This document shows, piece after piece, positions 47,307-58,341 of a stretch of DNA of 64,000 nt. This DNA is from Sapria himalayana (taxonomy: Eukaryota; Streptophyta; Magnoliopsida; Malpighiales; Rafflesiaceae): NCBI GenBank assembly GCA_029783825.1, contig JAREIK010017068.1, forward strand, positions 65,296-129,295. The letters run 5' to 3'. The notes beneath the pieces are model-generated. The model was not told the origin of the DNA, did not search any database, and saw nothing but the letters and a program-made list of their open reading frames with translations. Within the stretch, counting starts at the first letter, position 1. The number at the start of each line of letters is the position of its first letter. The translations under genes and the position numbers were made by a program.

Positions 47307-49501
47307 TTTGATCTATCTCTATAGATTTTTAAGCTTAATATATAGGCAGCTTCACCTAAGTCTTTCATTGAGAAATAATTTCCAAGCTAAGCCTTTATTT
47401 ATTGTAAGAAAGAGATATCATTTCTAATGAGAAGTATATCGTCTATATATAAAATAAGAAAGAATACTATACTCCCACTAATCCTTTTGTAGACATAAGG
47501 TTTATCTTCAATCTTAATAAAGCCAAACTCTTTGATTACATTATCAAATCGAATATTTCAATTTCTTGAAGCTTGCTTTAATCCATAAATAGTCTTTTGC
47601 AACTTACATATCTTTGTAGCACCCTTTAGATCAACAAAACCTTCAGGTTGTGTCTTGTACACATCCTCAAATAAATTCTGAATAAGGAATGTAGTTTTGA
47701 CATTCATTTGCCAAATTTCATAATCATGGTAAGTTGTAATCATAAGTTAGATTTAAATGGAATTAAGTATCGTAACTAGTGAGAAGATTTCATCATAGTC
47801 TATGCCATGAATTTTTTTAAAACCTTGAGCACCCAATGTCCCTTTAAACGTATGCACATTACCATCCATGTCAGTTTTTCTTTTAAAACCCCATTTGCAC
47901 CCAATGAGATTTATCCCTTTAGGTGGATCAACCAAAGGCCATGCTTAGTTAGTATACATGTATTCCATTTTAGAGATCATGACAACCTACCATTTCTTAG
48001 AATATGGACTCAATGCTAGTTTGTATATCTCAAATTTCTTTAAGATCTTCTTTTCTCCCACTAGTTTTTCTAGAAATTAATTCTCTTTCTAGAAAAACAC
48101 CATTTCTAGTGACAACCACTTTTCCTTGTGTGTGAATATAAAAGTAGTATCCTTTTGTTTAATTGGGATATCCTAAAAAATAGCATTTGTCTGAATGGAG
48201 TCCTAGATTATCTAAGACTTGACGTCTAACATAAGGTTCACAACCCTAAATCTTCATGAAAGACATTTTGGGACTCTTTACTTGCCATATCTCATATGTT
48301 GTCTTTGTAACCACCTTAGATGGAACATGGTTAAGTGTGAAAGAAGCTATCCCTAGAGCATAACTCTAGAAGGAAGAAGGAAGATCTACTTGACTTATTA
48401 TTGATCATACCATGTCTAGTATAATTCCTCCTTTCTAATACACCATTTCATTGTGGTGTTCCAGGTAGAGTGAGTTGGGATATGTTCCCGGATTAAACTA
48501 GATGACCATGAAACTCTTGGCTTAAGTATTCACCACCTTGATCTGATCTAAGTATCTTAATACTTTTTCCAAGTTGATTTCGTACTTCATTCTTAAATTC
48601 TTTGAAATTTTCAAAGGATTCTGACTTTTGTTTCAATAAATACATATAACCATAACTACTGATATCATCAGTAAATGTAATGAAATACTGGTAGCCGCTT
48701 CTAGTTATTATATTGAAAGAGCTGCATACATCCTTATGTATATGTCCTAACAAATAATTTGACCATTTTTTTTGCCCAATAAAAGGAGTTATAGTCATTT
48801 TGCCTAATAGAAAAGACTCGCATACTTCATTTGATTGAAGATCAAATGAATCTATAAGTAAATATTTATTGAGTTTAGATATACATTTCTCATTTAACAC
48901 ATCACTTTTTGTCAATGATCTACTCTTTCTAAGATCCTGCACATTATTACAAATGTGAGAAGCACATCTGATATTAAGTACCCATATTGAAGAAGTAGAT
49001 AAATTGATTTCAATAACATAAATACTAGAGGTAAAAGTCTCACTTCCATTCTTCCTGTTCAATTCTTCCAAGTATTGTTTGCAGTTCCTTTTCCAATGTC
49101 CGATCCGACCATAGTGGAAGCAAGTACATTCCTTTGACACCCCTCACTTAGGTTTCAATGCAGAAGAATTTTCCTTGCCTTTGGTTTGGGGTTTACCCTT
49201 ATCTTTGGATTTATGTTTTCCTTTTCCCTTTTGCACCATCATTATGGATTTAATCTTTTTAAGATTTTGTTCAGTAGTTCTCATTGCATAACAACTCAAG
49301 CAAAGTTTTGGCAATTTTGTTTATGTTGTAATTCATGACAAATTGATTATAGTTTTTAGGCAATGATAGGAAAAACTAAATCAGTATCTAACCCTTGGCT
49401 CAATGGAAAGTCCACCCTTTCTAGATTCTTAATATACTCAATCTTTTTGAGCACATGAATTCCAATAAGGATCACTTCTATCATCTTGCATTTAAATAAG
49501 G
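47307..49501 (-). pseudogene. Copia-1 gag C-terminus, protease, integrase and reverse transcriptase
   Basis: Minus-strand order: gag end (SKTLFKCKMIEV, near 49500-49380); zinc knuckle CFHYGRIGHWKRNC at 49120-49080 with the second Cys replaced by Tyr; protease region WVLNIRCASHICNN, where the usual DTG is NIR; a fused or deleted stretch; integrase core YQYFITFTDD and ILRSDQGGEYLS with a later NGVLERRN; then RT blocks GCKWGFKRKTDMDGNVHTFK, MNVKTTFL, VYKTQPEGFVDL, KTIYGLKQASRN and ILYIDDILLI. The second half of the YIDD pair is intact, but the first RT Asp (MDVKTAF) is Asn. Numerous stops. The 215-codon open block at 49140-48493 is the longest survivor. Confidence 0.9.
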
Positions 49502-49506
49502 TCTTA

Positions 49507-50002
49507 TTCTGTATGTGTAATTTATTTTTTAATAATCTATTTGTATGACCAAATGTTTTTTTTATTTTAATATTTTTATGTAAGTGCAGGAAAGGAAATA
49601 TTAAGAGGCCAGAGATGTAGCAGTAGCACAATAATAAAGGTCCCACTGTCCGGTTAGCGGGCCGAAATTTTTCGAGCAGAGCCTAACTCGTCCCATGATC
49701 CGACCACTCTGGTTAAATGAACCGAGAAAATTTTTAATATAAAATGTTTTGTAATTTTATTTTCGGGTAGCTGTTTTTTGGACCCATCGAAGTGTTCATC
49801 ATCTCTCTCTCTTCTCTCTGATGATTTATCGCTACTATTCTGTGTGTTGTATTCTGTAAGACAATTTTTGTTGGTTTAATCTGTAATGCATAAGTATTTT
49901 CTGGTAGATGTAGCTAGTCGTACTGAGCGACTAGCAAACCACGTTATTTTTGGTGTTTATTTCTCATTTTTTTTTGATTTTGTCATGGATGGTTGCTGGA
50001 TT

Positions 50003-50084
<82 letters not shown>

Positions 50085-50153
50085 CTTATTTTCTATTGTT
50101 TGTATTGTTTTTGTATCTTAATCTCACTACTATGGAAGCGCAATTGCCCAACA
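49507..50153 (+). repeat. Copia-2 5' LTR
   Basis: Ends CCCAACA at 50153. It matches 54298-54878 throughout but carries a (TA)n tract of about 78 bp at 50005-50082, where the 3' LTR has only about 12 bp. That accounts for most of the length difference. Confidence 0.92.
50005..50082. repeat. (TA)n microsatellite inside the Copia-2 5' LTR
   Basis: Uninterrupted TA dinucleotides. It lies at the position of a TATATATATA element in the other LTR, so it grew after insertion or shrank in the partner. Confidence 0.95.
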
Positions 50154-50155
50154 AT

Positions 50156-50167
50156 TGGTATCATAAC
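50156..50167 (+). other. Copia-2 primer-binding site
   Basis: TGGTATCATAAC lies two bases after the LTR. It matches the first nine bases of the usual tRNA-Met site except for the CAGAGC tail, which has drifted. Confidence 0.7.
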
Positions 50168-50242
50168 AATGTTTTGAAAATTTTTCGAGAAATTTTGCTA
50201 TTAGGGTTTGTGATTTTTCTGTACAAGCAATATTCTGTTGAA

Positions 50243-51040
50243 ATGGCTGGAACCCTAAACACCATGATTGAGAAATTCAATGGCAGAAATGGGTTTAGTA
50301 TGTGGCAGATTAAAATGTGATCGCATTTGAAAAATTTCGATATTTGGAGTCCTTTGGTTCAAGGCTTTGGTCCACACACTATTGCTGTTCTTGGAATAAC
50401 TGAGACTGAGGCTTAGAGACGTGAAGAGAAAGCATGCTCTACCATTCTGTTCAGCTTGTCGGATGAAGTAATTGCTGAGTTAGTAGATGAAGAATTTGTT
50501 GCAGGACCGTGGCTCAAGCTTGAGTCACTATACACGACTAAATCATTAACGAACAAGCTTCTATTGAAGAGAAGGCTGTTCACACTGAGGATGCAAGAGG
50601 GAACCTCTTTGAAGAAGCATCTGGATGACTTATATAGCATCCTCATGGACCTTAAACGTGTGGATGCTAAGGTGGAAGATGAGGATGATACACTTCTACT
50701 TTTAGTTTCTCTTCCACCTCCCTATGAAAATTTTGTTGAATCACTCATTGTGGGAAAGGAGAAGATTACACTAGAGGATGTTCAGGCTGCCCTACACTCT
50801 AGAGAGATGAGGCAGAAGGCTGCAGTTGAAAGACTTGAACATCTTGCTGGATTGGTGGCGACAAACACGAGACCACAACCTGTTCCATTCAAGAAGAAGA
50901 GAAATAAGCTTTAGAAGAAATCAAAGGAGGGTGACATTTGTCACTACTGTAAACAGAAAGGGCATTGGAAAACTGAGTGCCCGAAGAAGAGAGCAAGGCT
51001 GGAATAACAATGTCAACCTAACCACCCACCTGCTACTGCT
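50243..51040 (+). pseudogene. Copia-2 gag
   Basis: ATG at 50243 starts MAGTLNTMIEKFNGRNGFSM, followed in the same frame by typical gag blocks (LSDEVIAELVDEE, SLYTTKSLTNKL, RLFTLRMQEGTSLKKHLDDL, LLLLVSLPPPYENFVESLIV) and a zinc knuckle CHYCKQKGHWKTEC at 50939-50980 with all four ligands present. TGA at 50318, TAG near 50414, TAG at 50912 and TAA near 51005 break the frame without shifting it. Gag would form the virus-like particle and bind RNA. The blocks resemble the TNT1-94 group. Confidence 0.9.
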
Positions 51041-54000
51041 GTGACATTTGATGATATGGATGATAGAGAAGACCTGGTGTTGGTAACCTCCACAACGATC
51101 ACAAGATCATATTCTTGGATCCTGGATACTGGTGCTTCCTTCCATATAAGCACTCACTTGGAGTGGTTCAACAAATATGACATGAAGGAAGCTGGCCATG
51201 CTGTGGTGGGGAACATCCAACCATGTAAGGTGGTTGGAATCAACACATTCAGACTGAGAACTTGGGATGGCCAAATAGTCTCACTTTCAAATGTGAGATA
51301 TGTCCATGAGATAACAATGAATCTCATTTCTCTTGGTGTTCTGAATGATCAGGGATATTCATTCAGTGGTAGAAAGGGAATACTAAATGTTCAACAAGGA
51401 AATGATATCGTACTAAAAGGGCAGAAGACTGGAATGCTATACACACTGATAGGTTCCACAGTGACACAGGCTATTAATGTCACATCCGGAGAGCCAGCAT
51501 CTGAAGACAAAGCTAAACTTACCAGACTGTGGCATATGCGGCTCACACATATGGGAAAGAAAGGTATGAAAATTCATTATGATTTTAATCTTTTGTTGGT
51601 CATAGAGTCAGTAAATTAAATTTCTGTGATCATTGTGTTTTTGGAAAGAAATATAGAACTAAGTTCGATAAAGCCATACACTATACAAATAGTATTTTGG
51701 ATTATATCCATGCTGATTATTGGGGCCATTCTAGAGTCACATCTCTTGGGGGTGCTCGATTTTATTTATGTTTAGTTGATGATTACTCTAGGATGTTCTG
51801 GGTATTCATGATGAAACATAAATCCGAAACTTTTATAAAGTTTAAGCAGTGGGTTAGCTTAGTGGAAAATCAAACACAAAAGAAGGTTAAACTATTACGA
51901 ATAGATAATGGTCTAGAATCATTGTTCGTCTGAATTTGAGGAATTCTGTAAGGACAAAGGTATAGCGAGACACAAAACTGTTAGGGACACTCCTCAGCAA
52001 AATGGCATTGCCGAAAGAATAAACCAAACTCTGCTGGAGAGAACTAGACGTATGCACTCTCAATCAGGCTTAGGCAAGGAGTTTTGGGCTAAAGATGTTA
52101 ATACATCATTTCATCTGATAAACAGATAGCCACATTGTGGAATTATTTTTAAAATTCCATTTGAGGTGTGGACTAGTAAACTTATAGACTAATCTAATTT
52201 TAAAGTGTTCAGGTGTGTTGCCTATTATCATGTAAATGATGGTAAGCTAGAACCATGAGAAAGAAAGGAGTATTTGTAGGTTATGGTGATGGAGTCAAGG
52301 GATTCCATATCTAGTCACCATGTGAAAATAGAGTGATTCTATCTATGAGTGTCAACTTTGATGAAAAGTGTCATCTTAAGACAAGTACCTTGTCCTATCC
52401 AGTTACCTAATGTTCCTCAGGCTGAACTTAAGGTGGAGCTAAAATCTGAATCTGTAGCTCCACGAACGATGCCTGTTGTCTCTAGACAAATAATAGCTAA
52501 TCATGAAAATGATGTTAAATCTACCTGATCCTGAACCAACACCTGAAGAGTCTATTCCCTACTGTATTGCAAGGGATAAACAAAGGAGGGTGAATGTCCG
52601 TCCTCCTCTGAGATTCGGCTTTGATGAATCTCTAGGGTTTTTCCTACAAGTTGCCGAAGAGATTGATATTCTTGAACCATCCTTTTTCGGGAATGCAGTT
52701 AGATGTCCTGAATTTGAGTCATGGTTAGTTGCAATGAATGAAGAGATTGAATCTCTTCATAAGAATGATAATTGGATTATAGTACCTAAACCAAAAGGAA
52801 GAAAGATAATATCTTGCAAATGGATTTTCAAGAAGAAAAATGATGCCTCTATAGTTGGTGGTGTAAAATTTAAGAACGGTTAGTTGCAAAAGGGTTCAGT
52901 CAGAAAGAGGGTGTCGATTATAATAAGATATTTTCTTCTGTAGTTAGACATACCTCAATCATGGTGCTTCTAGCATTAGTGACACATCTAGTTGCTGAAT
53001 TGAGCAACTAGATGTTAAAACTCCATTTCTTAATGGAGAACTGGATGAAGAAATTTACATGAGCCAGCCTGAGGGTTTTTAGGTATCAGATAAGGAAACC
53101 CATGTGTGCAAGCTTTTGAAGTTATTTTATGGACTTAAAGAGTCTCCCCATTAGTGGTACAAGAGATTTGCCTATTTCATGACTAGTCATGAATACAGTA
53201 GGTGTGACCATGACTGCTATGTTTATTTCAAAAGGCACAAGGTTGAGTCATATATCTACTTGCTATTCTATGTAGATGATATGCTTATTTCCGCCAGAAA
53301 TAAATCTGATATTCAGGAACTGAAAGATCTTCTTAGTTTTGAATTTGATATGAAAGATCATGGAGGAGCAAAGAAAATTTTAGGTATGAAAATATTCAGA
53401 GATAGAATTAAAAGAAAGTTGTTTCTTTCATAGAAACAATATAATCAAAAACTTCTATCTATATTTGGAATGGCTTCTTGTAAGCCTTTGTCCACACCAT
53501 CTGTTTCTAACCTCCATTTGAAATTAGAATGTTTTCCTCAATCTAAATTTGACAAGCAACAAATGTCTAAGGTTCCTTATTCTAGTACTGTCGGGAGCCT
53601 TATGTATCTATGGTGTGCATCCGACTTGATATTGCTCATGCAGTAAGTGTAGTGAGTAGATTTATGATAAACCCTAGTCAAGAGCACTAGAAAGCTGTTA
53701 AGAGGATACTTAGGTACCTAAAGGGGACTTTTGATGTTGGTCTGATATTTGGTAATGAATCAGAACTCTTGCTGGTAGGATATTCTGATTCTGACTATGC
53801 AATAGATGTTGATTGTAGATGGTCTATGACTGGTTATGTCTTTACTGTATGTTGTTATGTAGTTAGCTGGAAAGCCACATTGTATTCTTATGTTACTTTA
53901 TCTTCTAGTGAAGTAGAGTATATGGCTCTGACTGAAGCTGTGAAGGATGGCATATGGCTGAAAGGTTTTCTCAAGGACATTGGTCTTTATGAAGTGGTTG

Positions 54001-54167
54001 CAATAGTTTTCTGTGACAACCTTAGTGCTATCTGTTTAGCAAAAGACCAAGTGCACCATGAGAGGACAAAGCACATTGATGTGCGATATCATTTCCTTCG
54101 ATCTGAGAAGAGAGTACAAGTAAAGAAGATTGCAACTTCTGATAATTCAACTGACATGTTTACCTAA
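51041..54167 (+). pseudogene. Copia-2 pol (protease, integrase, reverse transcriptase, RNase H)
   Basis: It continues the gag frame. Protease: YSWILDTGASFHIS, with the catalytic DTG at 51125-51133. Pre-integrase: LTRLWHMRLTHMGKKGM near 51515-51570, then a frameshift. Integrase: YIHADYWG near 51697, LLRIDNGLES near 51890 and QQNGIAERIN near 52000-52030, so D, D and E are all present. RT: WLVAMNEEIESLHKNDNW and GRKIISCKWIFKKKND (52720-52850), a stop-rich middle, then LLFYVDDMLISARN with YVDD at 53269-53280. RNase H: YSDSDYAIDV, SSSEVEYMALTEAVKDGIW and FCDNLSAICLAKD (53769-54080). Catalytic residues survive but the frame is broken in at least five places. Confidence 0.92.
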
Positions 54168-54282
54168 CCTGTTACTCTGAATAAGTTAAGACACTTTCTT
54201 GACTTACTGAACATATCAAATCTGATGTAGTCTTTTTGGACTAACTATTTATAAAGAGTGTCTCTCTATCTGTATGCAAAAC

Positions 54283-54297
54283 AAATTAAGGTGGATA
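54283..54297 (+). other. Copia-2 polypurine tract
   Basis: AATTAAGGTGGATA directly before the 3' LTR is a degenerate AGGTGGAGAT-type Copia primer. Confidence 0.6.
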
Positions 54298-54878
54298 TTA
54301 CTGTCTATGTAATTTGTTTTTTAATAATCTGTTTGTATAACCAAATGTTTTTTCTATTTTAATATTTTAATGTAAGTGCAGGAAAGGAAATATTAAGAGG
54401 CTGGGGATGCAACAGTAGCACAATAACGGAGGTTACGCTATCCAGTTAGCGGGCTGAAATTTTTGGAGTAGAGCCTGACCCAACCCATGATCCGACCCGC
54501 TCCGGTTAAATGAAGCGAAAGAATTTTTAATATAAAATGTTTTGTAATTTTATTTTCGGGTGGCTGTTTTTGGACCAGTGGAACTGTTCAGGGTCTCTCT
54601 CTCTTCTCTATGGGTGATTTATCATGACTATTCTATGTGCTGCATATTGTAAGATAATTTCTGTTGGTTTAATCAGTAGCGCCTAAGCATTTTCTGGTGG
54701 ATGTAGCTAGTCCTACTGAGAGACTAGCGAACCACATTATTTTTCGGTATTTATTTCTCGTTTTTTTTGATTCTGTCATGGATAGTTGTTGGATTGGATA
54801 TATATATATTGCTTCTTTTCTGTTGTTTCTGTTGTATATATGTTAATCTCACTACTATAGAAGCACAATTGTCCAACA
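54298..54878 (+). repeat. Copia-2 3' LTR
   Basis: 581-bp direct copy of the 5' LTR, ending GTCCAACA and followed by TCTTA. Roughly one base in eight differs across the first 230 aligned bases by eye. Confidence 0.92.
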
Positions 54879-54883
54879 TCTTA

Positions 54884-55238
54884 GATACCTCTTACCTCTC
54901 ATGCCTTGCTTGCTCTTGATATAGTCATTTTAAATGTTCAACCATATCATAAGCATCCATGTTCTCATGTTGCTTCTGAAGCTTAGAGTTAAGGTTGCAA
55001 ACATAATGCATGTTATATCCAAAGCATCATCTTGATACCTTTTATGAGCATCCTTATCAGCATGAGGAGTATTAGGAGTAGGTTATTTAGGAATAGACTA
55101 CTTTAAGACATATAATTTTCTTTCTTATTTGAGGACAATCCTCAAATTCTTATACCAATCCTAAAAATTACCTTCATTGAGCTTGTCCTTCTCAAGGACA
55201 AATCACAGTGATAAGTTGTTAGACATGTTTGTAGACAT
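54884..55238 (-). pseudogene. Copia-1 gag, N-terminal part
   Basis: The minus-strand start MSTNMSNNLSL at 55238 is followed by FVLEKDKLNEGNF, DWYKNLRIVLK, a stretch near HADKDAHKRYQDDALDITCI and a decayed helix region up to the Copia-2 insertion. The blocks match the usual Copia gag opening. TGA, TAG and TAA stops interrupt it. It continues at 49501 after Copia-2 is removed. Confidence 0.85.
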
Positions 55239-56732
55239 GGTAATCTAAAACATATGTAGAAATTATTATCATATTTAAAGTTTATTTAATTAGGGCTTTT
55301 ACTAAATGATCCTCCCACTAAATTATTTGGTGGAAAACAATCCCTCAATTTTCTCTTTAAATTAATTCTTTAGTGGCCAAGATCCATATTTGACCTTGTC
55401 TTGAGTTACCTTTGGCTAAACGCCCAAAATTCAGCTATTTAGGTTGGTAATATTTACCAATTACATCTAATAGAACTATTGGATAATTAGGTGAATAATA
55501 TATTTTGTTCTTAGCCCATCTTATGGTTCATCTCCTAATTTTATGCGTCTAAGTTCTCAATCTAATTGAGATAACTTAGTTAAGTCTCACCCAAAGTTCA
55601 ATAGGTTGGATATCATAATTATCCTATCGCACTCTACCAAGATAAATAAAAATACTTCACTTTGGAAAACCTATCTAATATTGATCGAGGTAGTAATGAG
55701 TATCAAACTTTGGTAGGCATCTTTTATTGCCTTAATTTTTAATTTTGAGGGATATCTTTAATTGTTTAGTCAAACAATGAATTTAACATGCATCACATAC
55801 ATTTAAATATGTTTGTATTTATTTTACTAGGCAAGTCGTATAACAACAAATATTGCACAAACACAAAATAAACATGACATGATTATGGCTTGAACTAAAA
55901 TGATTTTCTCATGCTAAAGACAAAATCGAAATGTTAACCTAAAGGTATTACATCTTATCCAAGTGCTTCCTTGGTTGTCTTATGTTGTTTGTTGCTTTCT
56001 CCTTTAAAATAACTTTCTAATCTAATACTATTATAATCATATATTACATATCTAGAAGGAAATCAAAAGTTATACTTGAGGGGAATTAAATGAGAAAAAA
56101 ATTTTATAACTTGAATTGTAGATTAAAAGGCACGACATGGAGGCCATATTTAACTTACAACAACAACACACATAATTTATTCATATGGGGTAAAGAGACA
56201 TAATCATGCACCATGCAAAACATACATCTAACATCACTTTATCATGATTATAATTAATCATTTATGGGGCATTCAAATTTTAAGGTCCTAGGGGCATCAC
56301 CCCTAGTAGGGTCAAGGGGCATCGTCACTTAACCAAAACAAAATTTGTTTATAAAACTGATTTATGACTTTAATCAAATCACAATTTCATCTATAAAATT
56401 GTTTAACATTTAAATATCTCCATATAACAATTAAATGAATTTATAATCGCTTATCTATAATCACAATTTCATCTATAATATTAATTCATGGATGTAATCA
56501 CACTACACTCTTGTTTATCATATAAATACAATTTAGTATTCGTATTAATCGAATTAACATGAACAAGTTACAAACAATATTATTTAATCATATTAAACAT
56601 ATTAATATTATTGATTTATTTCATGCATGATTAATCAAAATGCTCATAAATCATTTGTATAATCATGATAATATGTTTGTTCCTATCAAATATAAACAGA
56701 TATATAAAACAATTTTATTGATTCGCAACCTC
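55239..56732 (-). other. Copia-1 untranslated leader
   Basis: About 1.5 kb lies between the primer-binding site and the gag start. No coding signature was seen. A perfect hairpin with CTAGGGG arms (56288-56294 and 56300-56306) around CATCA lies here, a plausible dimerisation or packaging structure, though that role is inferred. Confidence 0.6.
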
Positions 56733-56744
56733 CCTCTAATACCA
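56733..56744 (-). other. Copia-1 primer-binding site
   Basis: On the minus strand TGGTATTAGAGG lies one base after the 5' LTR end CCGACA. It is a close match to TGGTATCAGAGC, complementary to plant initiator tRNA-Met. Confidence 0.85.
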
Positions 56745-56745
56745 T

Positions 56746-58341
56746 TGTCGGGGTTCAGATAAATTGCATATTAGAATTTCATAGTGGACTAGGAACCTAC
56801 GAATGATCCAAGTAAATACAATTAAATGTTGGACAAGGATGTTACATATTATAGCAAAAAAATAAACTATTAATTCTGAATGGTTTGGTCTAATTCTAGC
56901 ACAGTCATGTGTTTGTGCCTCTACCAGTATCCACACAAACATATTTTTGTTATATATATTTTTTCATTTTGTATCTGTCACATTTTAAATAAGCTTTTGT
57001 TTTTTCACAAACCTTTCTAAAAGGATGTGTCATCAATGAAACCTTTTGGTTTTTCACACACATTTCTAAAAGGATGCTTCATTAATGAACCCATTTGGTT
57101 TATTACACATCTTTCTAAAATGATGTGTCATTAATGAAACCTTTTAGCTTTTCATATACCTTTCTAAAAGGATGTGTCATTAATGAAAAGGATGTGTCAT
57201 TAATGAAAAGGATGTATCATTAATTAAAATGATGAGTCATTAATGACGCATCATTCTAAAAGTGAGAAATGTGGGATTTAAGTTTGTGCCCTTTTTAAAG
57301 GTCCAAACATTTACTAATTGGACCAAACTCTTTAGTCAAATTAGCTTAAGATCTGAAATGAATTTCAGACTTAAAATTATGCCTAGTTTATTTTAGTCTA
57401 ACTAAAATAAAATAATCTTCAAATATATATATGTTTTTATGTGTGTGCCCCAATAGGTTCTCGTAACATTAGTAGTGACTTTAAAATCTCATTTTAAAGA
57501 AACAAGCAATGAACATCATTTAGCAATACATCATTGCTACCCAAGTAATGAAAATATAATATATTCAACTTAAGCTAATTTTCTGACTTATTTGATTGTA
57601 AGACTTAGTTCTTTTTTCAATGATATCTAGTTTGATTTATGATGCATAGATAATGTCATCCTCACATCAATCTATATATTTCTTGATCTTTGAGTAGACT
57701 AATGTAAAAAGATAAGCTTAATATCTCATATTGATTTATTTCAGCATGATCATGCATTTTAGTTGTCCTACTCAATGAAGAGGCTAACTGATATAACTTC
57801 TATTTTATCAATGAGACAAATTCCATCTATATATATCACATTCCTCTGCATAATTTATTATATACATATTAAAAAATTTATAACCATTCTTGTTACAGGT
57901 GGCATTTACTGAATCTAAAGAATACAACTTCTTAAGTAAGCAACCGAAGTGACTTCAGGTCAAAGAAAATTTATAGTAATAGTCACGAGGAGAATGTGTC
58001 AGACACTTATATACCAATCCTTGCAATATTTTTATTGCAGGTAAGTTAAGTATATGTTCTCCAACATATACTCATGTTTTAACTTAATATCTCATAATAG
58101 TTATCCTACATGCTAGTCTTAATGTATTTATATTTTCCTTGATTATTAATACTTGACTAGGGAAAATTTAGTGTAATTTTCCAAAGAATATATCACTCTA
58201 GGAAAATATTATATTCATCTAATATTTGCAAAGATCTAAAAAATATAATAAATATAAAATGATGCTTTTATACATAAAAGATATGATACAAAAGTCCCAA
58301 AAGAATCATTTAATGATTGAATTTTAGTGGATACTCTAACA
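56746..58341 (-). repeat. Copia-1 5' LTR, complete
   Basis: 1596 bp, minus-strand TGTTAGAGTA (58341) to CCCCGACA (56746). The outer 821 bp match the truncated 3' LTR. Outside it the (TCTA)n array resumes at once. Confidence 0.9.
56997..57258 (-). repeat. Tandem repeats within the Copia-1 5' LTR
   Basis: About four units of 50-55 bp built on CTTTCTAAAAGGATGTGTCA are followed by three or four 20-bp units GGATGTGTCATTAATGAAAA. TCATTAATGA is self-complementary apart from its ends. LTR-internal direct repeats of this kind often sit in the promoter/enhancer part. The stretch is absent from the truncated 3' LTR. Confidence 0.88.

Larger units (their letters stand above)
49507..54878 (+). mobile_element. 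Copia-2: Ty1/Copia retrotransposon (TNT1-94-like) inserted in Copia-1 gag
   Basis: Two direct LTRs (49507-50153 and 54298-54878) flank a gag-pol region on the plus strand. TCTTA occurs on both sides (49502-49506 and 54879-54883), a 5-bp target duplication. Removing the element and one TCTTA restores the Copia-1 gag reading EVSKTLFKC. The LTRs differ at many positions and gag-pol carries stops and frameshifts, so it is inactive. The LTR start is TT rather than TG in both copies as I align them. Confidence 0.92.
4043..58341 (-). mobile_element. Copia-1: old Ty1/Copia LTR retrotransposon holding all other elements
   Basis: On the minus strand the element reads 5' LTR (58341 to 56746), a primer-binding site for tRNA-Met, gag, protease, integrase, RT, RNase H, polypurine tract and a partial 3' LTR (4865 to 4043). 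The coding region survives in three blocks (55238-54884, 49501-47307 and 5698-4880) separated by later insertions. Joining the blocks across each insertion restores reading continuity, which supports the nesting order. The aligned first 155 or so bases of the two LTR copies show about 21 differences by eye, so the insertion is old. It lies inside the (TCTA)n array. A target duplication cannot be checked because the 3' LTR end is lost. Confidence 0.9.
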
